Assembly (NCBI GenBank): GCA_022648165.1
Contig: JALCLX010000008.1
Coordinates: 1 to 64,000 of the forward strand
Source of the DNA: Ancrocorticia sp.
GTDB lineage: Bacteria > Actinomycetota > Actinomycetes > Actinomycetales > Actinomycetaceae
DNA length: 64,000 nucleotides
Direction: 5' to 3'
A program made the position numbers and the translations under genes. Below, one piece after another: positions 53,182 through 62,701 of the stretch; the stretch's first letter is position 1; every line of letters begins with the position of its first letter. The notes under the pieces are model-generated. The model saw only the letters and a list, made by a program, of their open reading frames with translations. It did not search any database and was not told the origin of the DNA.

Positions 53182-53231
53182 TAGCGCGAAGGATCGTCCT
53201 TTGCAAACGATTTCGACGATGAGGTCTCGAT

Positions 53232-55433
53232 ATGCAATCGAAGAATGACAATAGCGTCATCAACTTCAAGGAGGCGGCAGATCGCGTGCGCCAGGGAGCA
53301 CCCGCGAGAACGGTAGCCAAACAGTTGTATGAGCAACTCACAGATGACGAAAAACTCAACCTGCTTGAAGGCGATGAACCTTTCTGGCCAGGCATGTTGA
53401 GCTTCGTCTCGGACGGCTATAACTTCAACCCCTATGTCATGGGCGAAGTGAAGCGGCTCGGCATCCCCGGCATCCGCTTCATTGATGGTCCGCGCGGTTG
53501 TGTCCGCGGCAAGGCCACCGCATTTCCTGTGTCCATGGCACGCGGCGCGACATGGGATACAAACCTCGAAGAGCGAGTAGGAATCGCAATCGGCGAAGAA
53601 ATCCGCGAAGAAGGTGGCAACTTCTTCGGCGGCGTATGCATCAACCTGCCCCGCCATCCCGCATGGGGCCGCGTACAGGAAACCTATTCAGATCAACCCA
53701 TTCTACTTGGCAAAATGGGTGCTGCCCTTGTTAAGGGCGTACAGCACAACGCGATGGCCTGCATGAAGCACTTCTCATGCAACAGCATGGAGAACGCCCG
53801 CTTCAGCGTAAACGTCCACGTGGACGAAGCCACATATCACGAAGTGTACCTGCCGCACTTCAAGCATGTAGCAGATTCAGGTGTAGCTGCCGTCATGACC
53901 TCGTACAATTCGGTCAACGGCCAGTGGGCCGGCCAAAACGCGTACAACCTCACGAAGGTGCTACGCGAAGACTGGGGTTTTGACGGCATGGCAGTATCCG
54001 ATTTCATCTGGGGTTTGCGCGACGCCGCCGCTTCGCTTACGGCGGGCCTTGATGTGGAAGAACCCTTCAGCCAGCAACGCGGTGCTCATTTGCGCGAGTC
54101 TTTGGAATCGGGTACAGCATCGTGGAGCGACGTCCGCCGTTCCGGAATCCGCATCCTCGAAACTCAACTACGCTACTATGCACAACGCTGGACTGAGGAA
54201 CCAAAAGGAACCATTGCTTCCGCGGCTCATGCCGCGCTTGCGCGTGAAGTTGAAAGCCGCGCCGTCGTCGTCTTGAAGAACGAAACGGTAGATTCCGCGC
54301 CCGCGCTTCCGCTGTCTGGGGCACTTTCACAAGTCGCCGTAATCGGCCGCCTGGCCGACATTGCGAACACTGGTGACCACGGTTCATCCGACGTCCATTC
54401 GCCGTATGTCGTCACACCGCTCGAAGGTATTCGCGAAGCTCTACCACACACCAACGTTGAGTACGCTGTGGGCGACGACGTCGCCGCAGCCAGCAAGTTA
54501 GCGTACCGTAGCGATGCGGCCATCGTCGTCGTCGGATACACCGCAAGCGACGAAGGCGAATTCGTTGACGGATCTATCGCAGACCGCGAAGATCTGCTGA
54601 AGCTATATCCCGAACCGCAGAACGCCGAAGAAGCGGCAATGCGCGATAAGGTACTTGCCAGCATGGGAAGTGGCCAAAGCGTGGTGGGAAGCGAAACATC
54701 CGGGGGCGACCGGCGCGATCTCCACCTCCACAGCAGCGACGTAGAGCTGATCCATAAGGTTGCGGCGGCAAACGAACGCACAATCGTCGTGGTTGTGAGC
54801 GCAGGCGCAGTGCTTATGGAAGAATGGAGCAACGATCCTTCGGCCATTGTGCTGGCGTGGTATTCCGGTATGGAAGGCGGCCATGGGCTGGCAGACGTCT
54901 TAACAGGTAAATGCAACCCCTCTGGCCGACTCCCCTATCCGATCCCCGTATCGGAAGCTGACTTACCGCCTCTTGATATCGACGCAACGTCGATCGTGTA
55001 CGACCGCTGGTATGGCCAACGCCTAATCCAAAAGAATGGTTCGCAAGCTCTCTTCCCGCTCGGGTATGGCCTGTCCTACACATCGTGGTCCATCGAACAG
55101 ATGCACGTGCGCACCGTCGATCTAGTTCGTGGCAGCATTGTGTGCGAAGTGTCCGTTTCCAACAACGGCCAGATGGGCGGACACCATGTTGTGCAACTCT
55201 ACGGAACATACCAGGAAGGACCGCGCAAGGGGGAACGCGAACTGTTGGGCTTCGCTGCACTAGAAGTGGCTGCCGGCGGCTCGGCAACATGTCTTGTCGA
55301 AGGCGACCTCAGCGCGATCGGTCACTGGGATCCCGAAACACGCACCATCCGTACCCCTGCGGGAACCGTCCTTATCGAGGCCTCATCCTTCTGGGGCGAC
55401 CCCACTAGCGTATCCGCCGAGGTAATCCTATGA
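53232..55433 (+). CDS. Glycoside hydrolase family 3 (beta-glucosidase-like)
   Basis: 733 residues without signal peptide, so it acts in the cytoplasm. N-terminal TIM barrel: LGIPGIRFIDGPRG, AFPVSMARGATWD, MKHFSCNSMENAR, and the nucleophile D257 in GMAVSDFIWG. The C-terminal alpha/beta sandwich (about 340-600) and a fibronectin-III-like end (LFPLGYGLSYTSW, VSVSNNGQMGGHHVVQLY) complete the usual three-domain GH3 layout. It ends in ATGA overlap with an MFS gene, so it probably hydrolyses a glycoside imported by that transporter. GH3 covers beta-glucosidases, xylosidases and others; specificity is open. Confidence 0.92.
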   Translation: MQSKNDNSVINFKEAADRVRQGAPARTVAKQLYEQLTDDEKLNLLEGDEPFWPGMLSFVSDGYNFNPYVMGEVKRLGIPGIRFIDGPRGCVRGKATAFPVSMARGATWDTNLEERVGIAIGEEIREEGGNFFGGVCINLPRHPAWGRVQETYSDQPILLGKMGAALVKGVQHNAMACMKHFSCNSMENARFSVNVHVDEATYHEVYLPHFKHVADSGVAAVMTSYNSVNGQWAGQNAYNLTKVLREDWGFDGMAVSDFIWGLRDAAASLTAGLDVEEPFSQQRGAHLRESLESGTASWSDVRRSGIRILETQLRYYAQRWTEEPKGTIASAAHAALAREVESRAVVVLKNETVDSAPALPLSGALSQVAVIGRLADIANTGDHGSSDVHSPYVVTPLEGIREALPHTNVEYAVGDDVAAASKLAYRSDAAIVVVGYTASDEGEFVDGSIADREDLLKLYPEPQNAEEAAMRDKVLASMGSGQSVVGSETSGGDRRDLHLHSSDVELIHKVAAANERTIVVVVSAGAVLMEEWSNDPSAIVLAWYSGMEGGHGLADVLTGKCNPSGRLPYPIPVSEADLPPLDIDATSIVYDRWYGQRLIQKNGSQALFPLGYGLSYTSWSIEQMHVRTVDLVRGSIVCEVSVSNNGQMGGHHVVQLYGTYQEGPRKGERELLGFAALEVAAGGSATCLVEGDLSAIGHWDPETRTIRTPAGTVLIEASSFWGDPTSVSAEVIL

Positions 55434-56695
55434 GCAGCGAAACAGTTTCTTCCGCTTGGTGCGGGACCATAGCAAATGACCAACAGCCGCGTCCTCCGTA
55501 TCGAGTTGGCGTAGCGCTAGCGTTAGGAACCTTCCTTTGGTTGGGCCCCTATCTTGGAGTCAACGCGGTGCTGCTTCCCGCGCGGGTAGCCGAGATTTCG
55601 CCCGATTCGAAGGCCACAGTGATTGCGCTGCTTTCTACCAGCGCTATGATCGTCGCCACCATCGCCAATATCATCTTCGGTGCGCTTTCGGATCTCACAC
55701 GCTCCCGCTTCGGGCGTCGGACGCCATGGATCATCGCCGGATCAATCGCGTCTGCTGCAATGCTCCTCGTGGTCAACACTGCTACATCGGTTGGATTACT
55801 AGTTATCTATTGGTGCATCTACCAGTTGTTCCTCAATGCTATTGTTGCGCCGCTCATCGCCGTTATAGCAGACCGCACTGCGCCACGGCACCGTGGCGTT
55901 ATTACCTCAATGTATGCACTGGGATACTCAATTGGCCTTTACGGCGGCCAGACGATCGGCGCCCAATTCCTGGACAAAGTGGGGGCAGGCTTTGTCATGA
56001 TGGCAGTTCTCACGCTCATCGCCGGGCCGGTAGCAGCAATCTTGATGAGAGAAGAATCCAGTGCTCACATGCCCAAGAAGAAGTTCGACGGCACGATGTT
56101 GTTGGAGAACTTCTCGTTTCCACGGCACGGTGCGCGGGATTATTACCATGCCTTGTTTGGAAAGTTCTTGATCATATCGGCTAACTTCGCGATTTCTGGG
56201 TACCAGCTTTACATCCTGACGGATTACATGAGCCAAGACGAGTCAGGAGCATCGCACTACATCTCAGTGATTTCGATCTGCCTGATGGTAACAGCGCTCA
56301 TTGCCTCCGCTGCCGCCGGCCCGATTTCGGACAAAATCGAGCGTAGAAAACTGCCGGTGATCGTATCGTCGGTGCTCATCGCGATCGGCGCATTGACTCC
56401 ATTCTTCGCTAACAAACCGTGGACGATGATCGTCTACGGAGTTGTTGCGGGGCTTGGAATGGGCATGTACAACGCCGTTGACCAGGCACTCAATATCGAA
56501 GTACTGCCGAACCCCGATACCGCGGCGAAGGATCTAGGTATCCTGAACCTGGCAAATACCGGCGGTCAAATCCTTGGTCCAGTCCTGGCGGCTACGTTTA
56601 TTTCCGCAATTGGCTACCAAGCTGTGTTCCCGATGGCTGCCTTATTCGCAGTACTCGGCGCGGTGCTGGTGGGACTGATTCGATCGGTCAAGTAA
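55430..56695 (+). CDS. MFS sugar/glycoside importer
   Basis: 421 residues with about twelve membrane segments. The loop motif ALSDLTRSRFGRRTPWIIAG matches the MFS signature as seen in GPH-like and SLC45-like sugar transporters, repeated in weaker form as GPISDKIERRKLPVIV. It is coupled to the GH3 gene by an ATGA overlap, which suggests uptake of a glycoside for intracellular hydrolysis. The direction of transport is inferred. Confidence 0.85.
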   Translation: MSSETVSSAWCGTIANDQQPRPPYRVGVALALGTFLWLGPYLGVNAVLLPARVAEISPDSKATVIALLSTSAMIVATIANIIFGALSDLTRSRFGRRTPWIIAGSIASAAMLLVVNTATSVGLLVIYWCIYQLFLNAIVAPLIAVIADRTAPRHRGVITSMYALGYSIGLYGGQTIGAQFLDKVGAGFVMMAVLTLIAGPVAAILMREESSAHMPKKKFDGTMLLENFSFPRHGARDYYHALFGKFLIISANFAISGYQLYILTDYMSQDESGASHYISVISICLMVTALIASAAAGPISDKIERRKLPVIVSSVLIAIGALTPFFANKPWTMIVYGVVAGLGMGMYNAVDQALNIEVLPNPDTAAKDLGILNLANTGGQILGPVLAATFISAIGYQAVFPMAALFAVLGAVLVGLIRSVK

Positions 56696-56713
56696 ACATA
56701 ACAACATCGCATG

Positions 56714-56767
56714 TATGGCACCCGTTGGCAGGTACGGTTCACAACCGCACACCCACCGGGTGCCATA
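56714..56767. terminator. Hairpin after the GH3-MFS operon
   Basis: Inverted repeat TATGGCACCCG (56714-56724) and CGGGTGCCATA (56757-56767), 18 bp past the MFS stop codon. No T-run follows, but such hairpins often act as terminators in actinobacteria. Confidence 0.55.
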
Positions 56768-56965
56768 TGTTAACGCTCACTTATGAGTGTGTCCGTGGGC
56801 GGCGGAACTTAGCGCCCCAACGTCACCATCACTGTGCGTATGGAAACCGGATTCCGATTCCACATGCACACCGCCTAACCACAGTTCGTGGCCAGGCGCT
56901 AAGGCGTGAATATCGTGCCCGTGTCCTATACGAAGTGCCATAACGTCGCTCATTGGCTGCCCTGT

Positions 56966-57892
56966 TCACCCTTGCCACTGCGCATGCCACATATGCGCGG
57001 TGTCGAAGCCGTACGCCACCGTGCCGTCGGGTTGAACGGCGATCAGCCCGCCATCAACCTCCGCCGGATTGGCCAGCACGTGTGCAACGGCCTCCTGCAA
57101 CGATTCTCCCAGGTACTGGAGCCGTGCTACCACGTCGTACGCCACAACATGTCTGATGAAGTCCTCACCGAATCCGGTGCACGAAACGCCGGCGACGCCG
57201 TCGCGCGCGTACGTTCCAGCCCCAATAATCGGTGTGTCGCCAACGCGGCCGGGTGCCTGCCCGGTTACTCCTCCCGTTGACGTCCCTGCCGCAAGGTGAC
57301 CAGCGGCATCTACTGCGACGGCGCCTACAGTTCCGTGCCGCGCTCCGCCACCGCCGGCGCCGCTATTCCCCGCACCCAGTCCGGCACCACCGGCACTGTG
57401 CGCAGCCAAATAATCCTGCAACGCGCGGAGCCGCCGTTCGGTAACGAAATAAGAGGGATCGGCCGCGGCAACGCCCCACTCTCGCAACATCGTAACGCTC
57501 GGATCGATCAACAACACGTGCCGTGTATGCTCCATGACGGCCCGCGCACCTTCTATGGGATTTCGGATGTGGCGCGCCCCGGTCACCGCTCCGGCCTGCC
57601 CTGTCCCCGTCATCACTGATGCGTCCAGCTCCGCTTCCCCGGCGGTCGTGAGTGCCGCTCCTCGCCCGGCATTGAACAGCGGGAAGTCTTCCATCGCTGT
57701 GACCGCGGCGATTACGGCATCCAGTGCTGCCCCGCCGGCCTCAAGTACCGCGCGCCCGGCATCTACCGCCTGTTTCAGAGCATCCTCGCACTCTTTGCGT
57801 TCGCTGCGCGTATACGATTGCGGAACACCACCGGCACCTGCATGCACTACGATGGCGGGCTGCCCGTTTCCTTCAAAGACGTGAAGATCCAT
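56966..57892 (-). CDS. iaaA: Isoaspartyl peptidase/L-asparaginase (Ntn hydrolase)
   Basis: 308 residues. Plant-type asparaginase fold: VVHAGAGG at 16-23, GGAALDAVIAAVTAMED, NAGRGAALTTAGEAELDASVM, and the autocatalytic site ARHGTVGAVAVDA, where T188 becomes the N-terminal nucleophile after self-cleavage. A Gly/Ala-rich linker before it is normal for the family. It removes isoaspartyl residues or acts on beta-aspartyl dipeptides. It lies 36 bp downstream of the serine hydrolase gene on the same strand, so the two may form an operon. Confidence 0.9.
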   Translation of the reverse strand: MDLHVFEGNGQPAIVVHAGAGGVPQSYTRSERKECEDALKQAVDAGRAVLEAGGAALDAVIAAVTAMEDFPLFNAGRGAALTTAGEAELDASVMTGTGQAGAVTGARHIRNPIEGARAVMEHTRHVLLIDPSVTMLREWGVAAADPSYFVTERRLRALQDYLAAHSAGGAGLGAGNSGAGGGGARHGTVGAVAVDAAGHLAAGTSTGGVTGQAPGRVGDTPIIGAGTYARDGVAGVSCTGFGEDFIRHVVAYDVVARLQYLGESLQEAVAHVLANPAEVDGGLIAVQPDGTVAYGFDTAHMWHAQWQG

Positions 57893-57928
57893 GGTGGCCT
57901 TTCCTGCTAGCGTGATAAGCCCTCTTGG

Positions 57929-59260
57929 CTACAGAATTTCTGGTGAAACCGCGAGCGCCCCTACGCCTCCGTTGTGCAGTGGCACGGTGTGCCACCAGCC
58001 ACGTGCATGCTCAGCGTCCGCTTCGATGATGAGCCGGTGCGGAGATGTGGCGAACACGCAATGGATAAGCACGCCGTTGCCGGTTTCTTCGCCACGCGCG
58101 TCCACCGCGAAAACTCGCCGATCGCCGTGGCCGTCCGGCGTTGCAGGCAGGACGGTGTGTGCCCATTCGTCGCGCCCAACTGCAACACTGCCACTCATCG
58201 CGCCATGAGTGTGTAATGTCCATCCGTCCCCGCTGCCGGGGAGCCCCGGCGTGAGGGTCCAGTTTTCGACCTCACTGCATTTTTCCGTCCTGCCGTAGTC
58301 AGAGCGGTAGTCCCATGAATCCAGTTGGACGACGGCGCCGCCGGCGCCCTCGCCAGCTTTGCTCACGTTTCGGCCTTCAAGAAGTGGCTGTGCGTAACCC
58401 CACAGCGCGTTGAGTGTGGGTTGTGCATCGTTCGTAGCTCCGAGATAGGAGATCACAAGATCCGCCTCCGGAACTATCAAAGCGAATTGCCCGAAGGCGC
58501 CGTCCAAGCGAAAACCGTGGCGGCTGCGCCATACCTGCAGGCCATAGCCATACGCCCAGTCGTTGATTTCTCCTGCCCGTTCGGTTGGATTCTCCTTGCT
58601 CACGGTTGCAACCTGCACCTGCTGGAGTTCTGAAATATAGGATGCGGAGACCAACTGTTTCCCATTCCACGTGCCGCGTTGGAGCAGCAGCTGCCCGGCT
58701 TTGCTGAGGTCTTCGGCACTCACGTGGAATCCCGAATAGCCTTGTTCCACTTCTCCTTCATGGCCCCACCAACACGCGGTGATGCCCAGCGGTTCTAGGA
58801 TGCGTGGCCGTAGGTATTCGGTGAGGTCGGTTCCGGTCACTGCACGTACGACGGCGCCCAACACGAAACTCGCCTGCGAGTTATATGCAAAGGTCCCGCG
58901 TGGAAGTTCCGGCTTTGTGGCGAAGAATGCCTCGACTTCGAAGGGCATGGTTTCTAGTTGCGCGTCGGAATGCCCTGTGCGCATGGAGAGCAAGTCGCGG
59001 ATGGTGAAGTGGTAGGGGTTCGTCACCTGCAGATACGCCGAAGCGTCCGCATCGAGTTCTACCTGTCCAGCGTCGATGAGGCAACCGATGGCCAGCGACG
59101 TGAACGTCTTCGATGCGGAGTACACGAGCGTTGGCTGATCGATCCGATAGGGAGCCCATTGCGCACTCAGGAGCCGCCCATGGTGTTCAACGATCACCGC
59201 ATGGGGATCGAGCCCCCGAAGCCGAGAGAATAGCTGCTGCCGCCGGTGTGATTCCTCCAC
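57929..59260 (-). CDS. Serine hydrolase of the beta-lactamase/DD-peptidase fold
   Basis: 443 residues, no signal peptide. Active-site SxxK is SASK at 48-51 and the second motif is YNS at 126-128. The family (class C beta-lactamase-like, Pfam Beta-lactamase) includes esterases and aminopeptidases as well as true beta-lactamases; a cytoplasmic location argues against antibiotic resistance. A C-terminal domain of about 130 residues follows the catalytic domain. It precedes the isoaspartyl peptidase gene, which may indicate peptide metabolism. Confidence 0.82.
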   Translation of the reverse strand: MEESHRRQQLFSRLRGLDPHAVIVEHHGRLLSAQWAPYRIDQPTLVYSASKTFTSLAIGCLIDAGQVELDADASAYLQVTNPYHFTIRDLLSMRTGHSDAQLETMPFEVEAFFATKPELPRGTFAYNSQASFVLGAVVRAVTGTDLTEYLRPRILEPLGITACWWGHEGEVEQGYSGFHVSAEDLSKAGQLLLQRGTWNGKQLVSASYISELQQVQVATVSKENPTERAGEINDWAYGYGLQVWRSRHGFRLDGAFGQFALIVPEADLVISYLGATNDAQPTLNALWGYAQPLLEGRNVSKAGEGAGGAVVQLDSWDYRSDYGRTEKCSEVENWTLTPGLPGSGDGWTLHTHGAMSGSVAVGRDEWAHTVLPATPDGHGDRRVFAVDARGEETGNGVLIHCVFATSPHRLIIEADAEHARGWWHTVPLHNGGVGALAVSPEIL

Positions 59261-59342
59261 GTTTGTGCTCCTCCAGTGTTCTCAGATCACGTGGTCTGTA
59301 AGCTGAGTGTACGCTGCTTGCACACATGCCCAGCCTCTCACA

Positions 59343-59420
59343 CACGCGGCGCCGGCGCCGCGTGGTCTTCGCCCACCAACCACCGTGGCCCGGCTTCTCA
59401 CACACGGGAAGCCGGGCCAC
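59343..59420. terminator. Two palindromes between dehydrogenase and serine hydrolase genes
   Basis: A 22-bp perfect palindrome (59343-59364) and a hairpin with 13-bp stem GTGGCCCGGCTTC (59385-59397, complement 59408-59420). They lie directly downstream of the dehydrogenase gene on the minus strand, as expected for a terminator. Confidence 0.65.
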
Positions 59421-59430
59421 ATTTCACGAT

Positions 59431-60480
59431 CTAGGCCCACGGATCTACAAGGATACGGATTGGGTTGCCTTCATGCTTTTCAAGCCGTTCAATTCCCTTC
59501 GTAATGTCCTTCAAAGAGATCACGTCGGAAACGGACTCGCTCAAGTCAAGCCTCTTGTACTTGAGCATTTCGGCTAGCATGGCGATGTCTTGGCTCTTGT
59601 AACCGATGTGGCCCAGGACCTGCTTGGACTTCAGATTGAACTCGGTGAAGTTACCCAAGTTCATATCTTGAGCGGACATGCCCACCACCACTACTTTTCC
59701 GTAGTTGTCTAGGCTTGCAACCGCCTGGCGCAGTGTGGCACTGATGCCCACGGCATCGAAGGCCACGTCAATCATCCGTCCGCCGGTCGCCTTTGCGAGC
59801 TTGTCGAAGAGATCCGGGTCATCGCTGCGGAACGCGAAGTCTGCTCCATGGCGCAGTGCGCGCTCCAAAGTAAAATCGTTGACGTCCAATGCGATGATCG
59901 GCACGGCACCCGCCAGGCGGGCAAGTTGCACGATGTGGGTACCTACTCCACCGAGTCCCCATACTGCGACGGCGTTCCCAGGATGCACTTTCCCGGTTCT
60001 CACAACGGCACCGAATGGTGTGGACACGGCGTCAGCCAGAATTGCCGCTTCTTTCATATCAACTTCGTCCGGGACACGTGTGAGCCCTGCGGCGTTGGCA
60101 ACTGTGTATTGTGCCCACGCGCCATCGTACGCAAATGCCATGAGTTGCAGGTTGAGGCAGTTGGTGAAGTCGCCACGCCGGCAGCGGCGGCATTTCATGC
60201 ACGGACGCCCAGCTGATGGAATCACACGGTCGCCTTCTTCCCACCCAGTGACCCCAGCGCCGAGTTTCACGATCGTTCCCGATGCCTCATGCCCCTGTGT
60301 CACTACGGGAAGTTGCGGTGGAAATGCTCCAGAGATAAGCGACAGATCCGAGTGGCAGATTCCGCAGTAGGCCACTTTAATGAGGACTTGGCCTGGCCCG
60401 GGTTCTGGGATCGGAATCTCTTCCAAGGTGATTTTCTTCGTGTCGCCGTAGAACCGCTCGGCGAGCATTGTGTCTGACAT
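59431..60480 (-). CDS. Zinc-dependent alcohol dehydrogenase
   Basis: 349 residues, MDR superfamily. Catalytic zinc ligands are in YCGICHSD and GHEASG; the structural zinc site is the cysteine cluster CMKCRRCRRGDFTNC; the nucleotide-binding loop is WGLGGVGTHIVQLA followed by ALDVN, whose aspartate suggests NAD. The ATG at 60480 has AAGGAG five bases upstream; the frame opens earlier at 60516. It resembles broad-range primary or secondary alcohol dehydrogenases. Stands alone, followed by a strong terminator. Confidence 0.9.
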   Translation of the reverse strand: MSDTMLAERFYGDTKKITLEEIPIPEPGPGQVLIKVAYCGICHSDLSLISGAFPPQLPVVTQGHEASGTIVKLGAGVTGWEEGDRVIPSAGRPCMKCRRCRRGDFTNCLNLQLMAFAYDGAWAQYTVANAAGLTRVPDEVDMKEAAILADAVSTPFGAVVRTGKVHPGNAVAVWGLGGVGTHIVQLARLAGAVPIIALDVNDFTLERALRHGADFAFRSDDPDLFDKLAKATGGRMIDVAFDAVGISATLRQAVASLDNYGKVVVVGMSAQDMNLGNFTEFNLKSKQVLGHIGYKSQDIAMLAEMLKYKRLDLSESVSDVISLKDITKGIERLEKHEGNPIRILVDPWA

Positions 60481-60678
60481 GACGACTCCTTTGTTATTGT
60501 CATCCAGCGCTTGCAATTGTAGGACTTTTATCCCGCAGCGGCATCACTTTCGCAGGTCAGGTGTGTGGCAATAGACGGGACTTTCGTCGCGTCCGCGCAC
60601 GCGCCGGTAAGTGCGGTTTACGCAACTGCGTCCTCCCTTCGCGCAACCGCGCCCCTTTTCACACAACCGCTCCCCTTT

Positions 60679-62036
60679 TCACACAACGGAGAGCACAGTT
60701 CGGTGGTACCTGGTCAGCGGCGGCACTCTGGAATCTGTTACTTCGGTAATGATGTGGATGGTCTGCCCGGGCTGTGCGTTATGTGGCACGCGCACGGCAA
60801 CGGTTTCGCCGCCGGGATCGGCAGCCCGTGCTTGTAGTAGCACCGTCTCCCCCGGTTGAACCGCCCGGTCCGCAGAGCCCGTGACGACCGGCGGATGGTT
60901 GCATCCGCGTATGCGGGCGTGACGGACCAGCGCAAGCGCGCCGCGAAATCGTTCTGGATTGCAGGGAACCAACGCGCGGTGGCCCAATCGGCGCTCACAG
61001 CGTTCCCGTGGTTCACTGAGCCGTTCCACATATGATCTGCTGCACCGGCGGAACTGAAGTACCGGGTTCCTGCGGCTACTCGCTCCTGGCGGCCTCCCCA
61101 GCCTCCCCAGCGGGCGTCCTGCCAACTCCGCAGCCCGTTATCAATCAGCAACGCAAAGTTGGATGAATCGCCTTCGGATATCCAGCTGCCCGTCTGTTGC
61201 GGCAACGTCCACACCGTATATCCCCGCGCGCGCAGTGCCTTCGGGTCCTTCTCTTGCGCCCCGAAATAATCCGAATCGTCAAATCCTGCAGCCATCTGTT
61301 TGCCGTCGCCCCACACGCGATACTCGGCTCCCAGCGGCCCCACAGTGCTCACATTGTCATGCATCCACTCCGCGCTCAAATATACCGCGTCTTTCCCGAT
61401 GACGGCGCCCCGGGCCTCGTAACCCCATGCCTGCGTGGCGACGTCGCGAAACTCGATCTGAGGCCACGCCGCCGCAATATACGTGCGATAAGTGTTGTCT
61501 TGTTGTCCGAAACTAGTAATGACAGCCTTGGCACTGATACGCGCATGCAGCGCCGGCCACCACGCAGAACCACTCCAACGCGATTCGATTGTGGCAAGCG
61601 CCCGCGCGATCGTGTTCAAGCCGCCCCACGCTTGAAGGAACACCCGTCCTGGAACAGCGTCCAGCAATACATCCGCGATCAATTCCGATCCTGGGGTGTC
61701 CGCAGACATGTCGTCTTCGCCCGTGACATTGCCCCATCGAATCAGTGAGCGCAGCAAACCTGGTTCGGGATATCGCGGGTCGTGGCGCACCAAGTTGCGA
61801 TACACCTTCTCATATGCGTTCACCGCCACGTCGATATGCATCGCACGCTCCGCCGGCCAGCGATGGGGCGCAATGCCACGTTCTAGCAGGCCAGCGTAAT
61901 GATAACGGCTCGATGTGTAGATGAGCCCGCAGATGGGGATCTCGTTGCTGTAAAGAAGCAGCCGCAGCATGGAGTTCAAATCGTCCAGTTCCGGATCCGT
62001 AGTCACGATGGTACGTGGACTATTCACGCGGATCAT
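60679..62036 (-). pseudogene. DUF1593 (nucleoside-hydrolase-like) protein, frameshifted near the 3' end
   Basis: The main frame starts at the ATG at 62036 and shows TIVTTDPELDDLNSMLRLLLY, AWGGLNTIARAL and WGGWGGRQER, typical of DUF1593 proteins, distant relatives of inosine/uridine hydrolases found in carbohydrate-active systems. Near 60900 the coding potential moves to another frame, which continues with NHPPVV, VQPGETVLLQARAADP and TIHIITEVTDS, the usual Ig-like C-terminal domain. Loss of one A around GATGCAACC explains the shift. The start overlaps pcp by ATGA. It may be a true lesion or a sequencing error. Confidence 0.75.
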
Positions 62037-62701
62037 TCCGCCGTTGCGCGGCGCGCAGCAACGCCCACAGCGGCCTCCAGTGCCGCAGCCAAGTCCGCAA
62101 ACGTTCGCGGATATCGCGCACAACCGTGCGCCGCCGCACTCTGGTGGTTCTCTCCGCCGCGTGCCTGCGGACCTGCGCCCGTCTCCGCTCCCGCCTCGGA
62201 ACTGCGCAGCGCTGGAACATGGATGAAACACGCCGGGCCATCGAAGAGCGTCAACGCCGCACGGAACGTCGTGTTGCAGACGAAGCGCCCAGCATCCTCA
62301 GATACATGTGCCCGGATACCAGCCGCGCGAATGGCTGCCACCAATTCATCCGGATCGATGCGAGCGGCAAGCCGCAGCGGGCCACCATCAAGCAGCACAT
62401 TGGATGGCTGATCCCCCGTGTTGTCTGGGATGCGAGCATCTGCACGGTTGCTAGCCCACTTCTCCGGAGTCACTTCGCTGCGCCCGCCCGCTTCGCCCAC
62501 GCAGATCAGAGCATCTGGATGGTGTGTGGCAATAGCGCGATTCAGTGCCTCCCGCACCCCACGGAACGAGACCGGAAGAATGGTGATTGCAACGGCGACG
62601 TCGTCGCTCTTCCTGCGTACCAGTTCCGCCACAGCCCGGCCTGAAGCGTTCTCTGTATCTCCGCCGAAAGGTTCAAATCCTGTTACAAGTACGGTGGTCA
62701 C
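62033..62701 (-). CDS. pcp: Pyroglutamyl-peptidase I
   Basis: 222 residues. Removes N-terminal pyroglutamate from peptides. The start TTVLVTGFEPFGGD is diagnostic; the catalytic triad is E80 in EVTPEKWA, C142 in RFVCNTTFR and H161 in CFIHVP. The GTG at 62701 is chosen because family similarity begins there and it overlaps the stop of the upstream lyase gene (GTGA). The open frame to 62800 upstream belongs to the preceding gene region. It is intact between two damaged genes. Confidence 0.92.
   Translation of the reverse strand: MTTVLVTGFEPFGGDTENASGRAVAELVRRKSDDVAVAITILPVSFRGVREALNRAIATHHPDALICVGEAGGRSEVTPEKWASNRADARIPDNTGDQPSNVLLDGGPLRLAARIDPDELVAAIRAAGIRAHVSEDAGRFVCNTTFRAALTLFDGPACFIHVPALRSSEAGAETGAGPQARGGENHQSAAAHGCARYPRTFADLAAALEAAVGVAARRATAE

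Noticed and set aside
57929..59260. Beta-lactamase resistance gene
   Set aside because: The SxxK and YxS motifs place it in the broad serine hydrolase family, but it has no signal peptide and sits beside a peptidase gene; an antibiotic resistance role is not supported.
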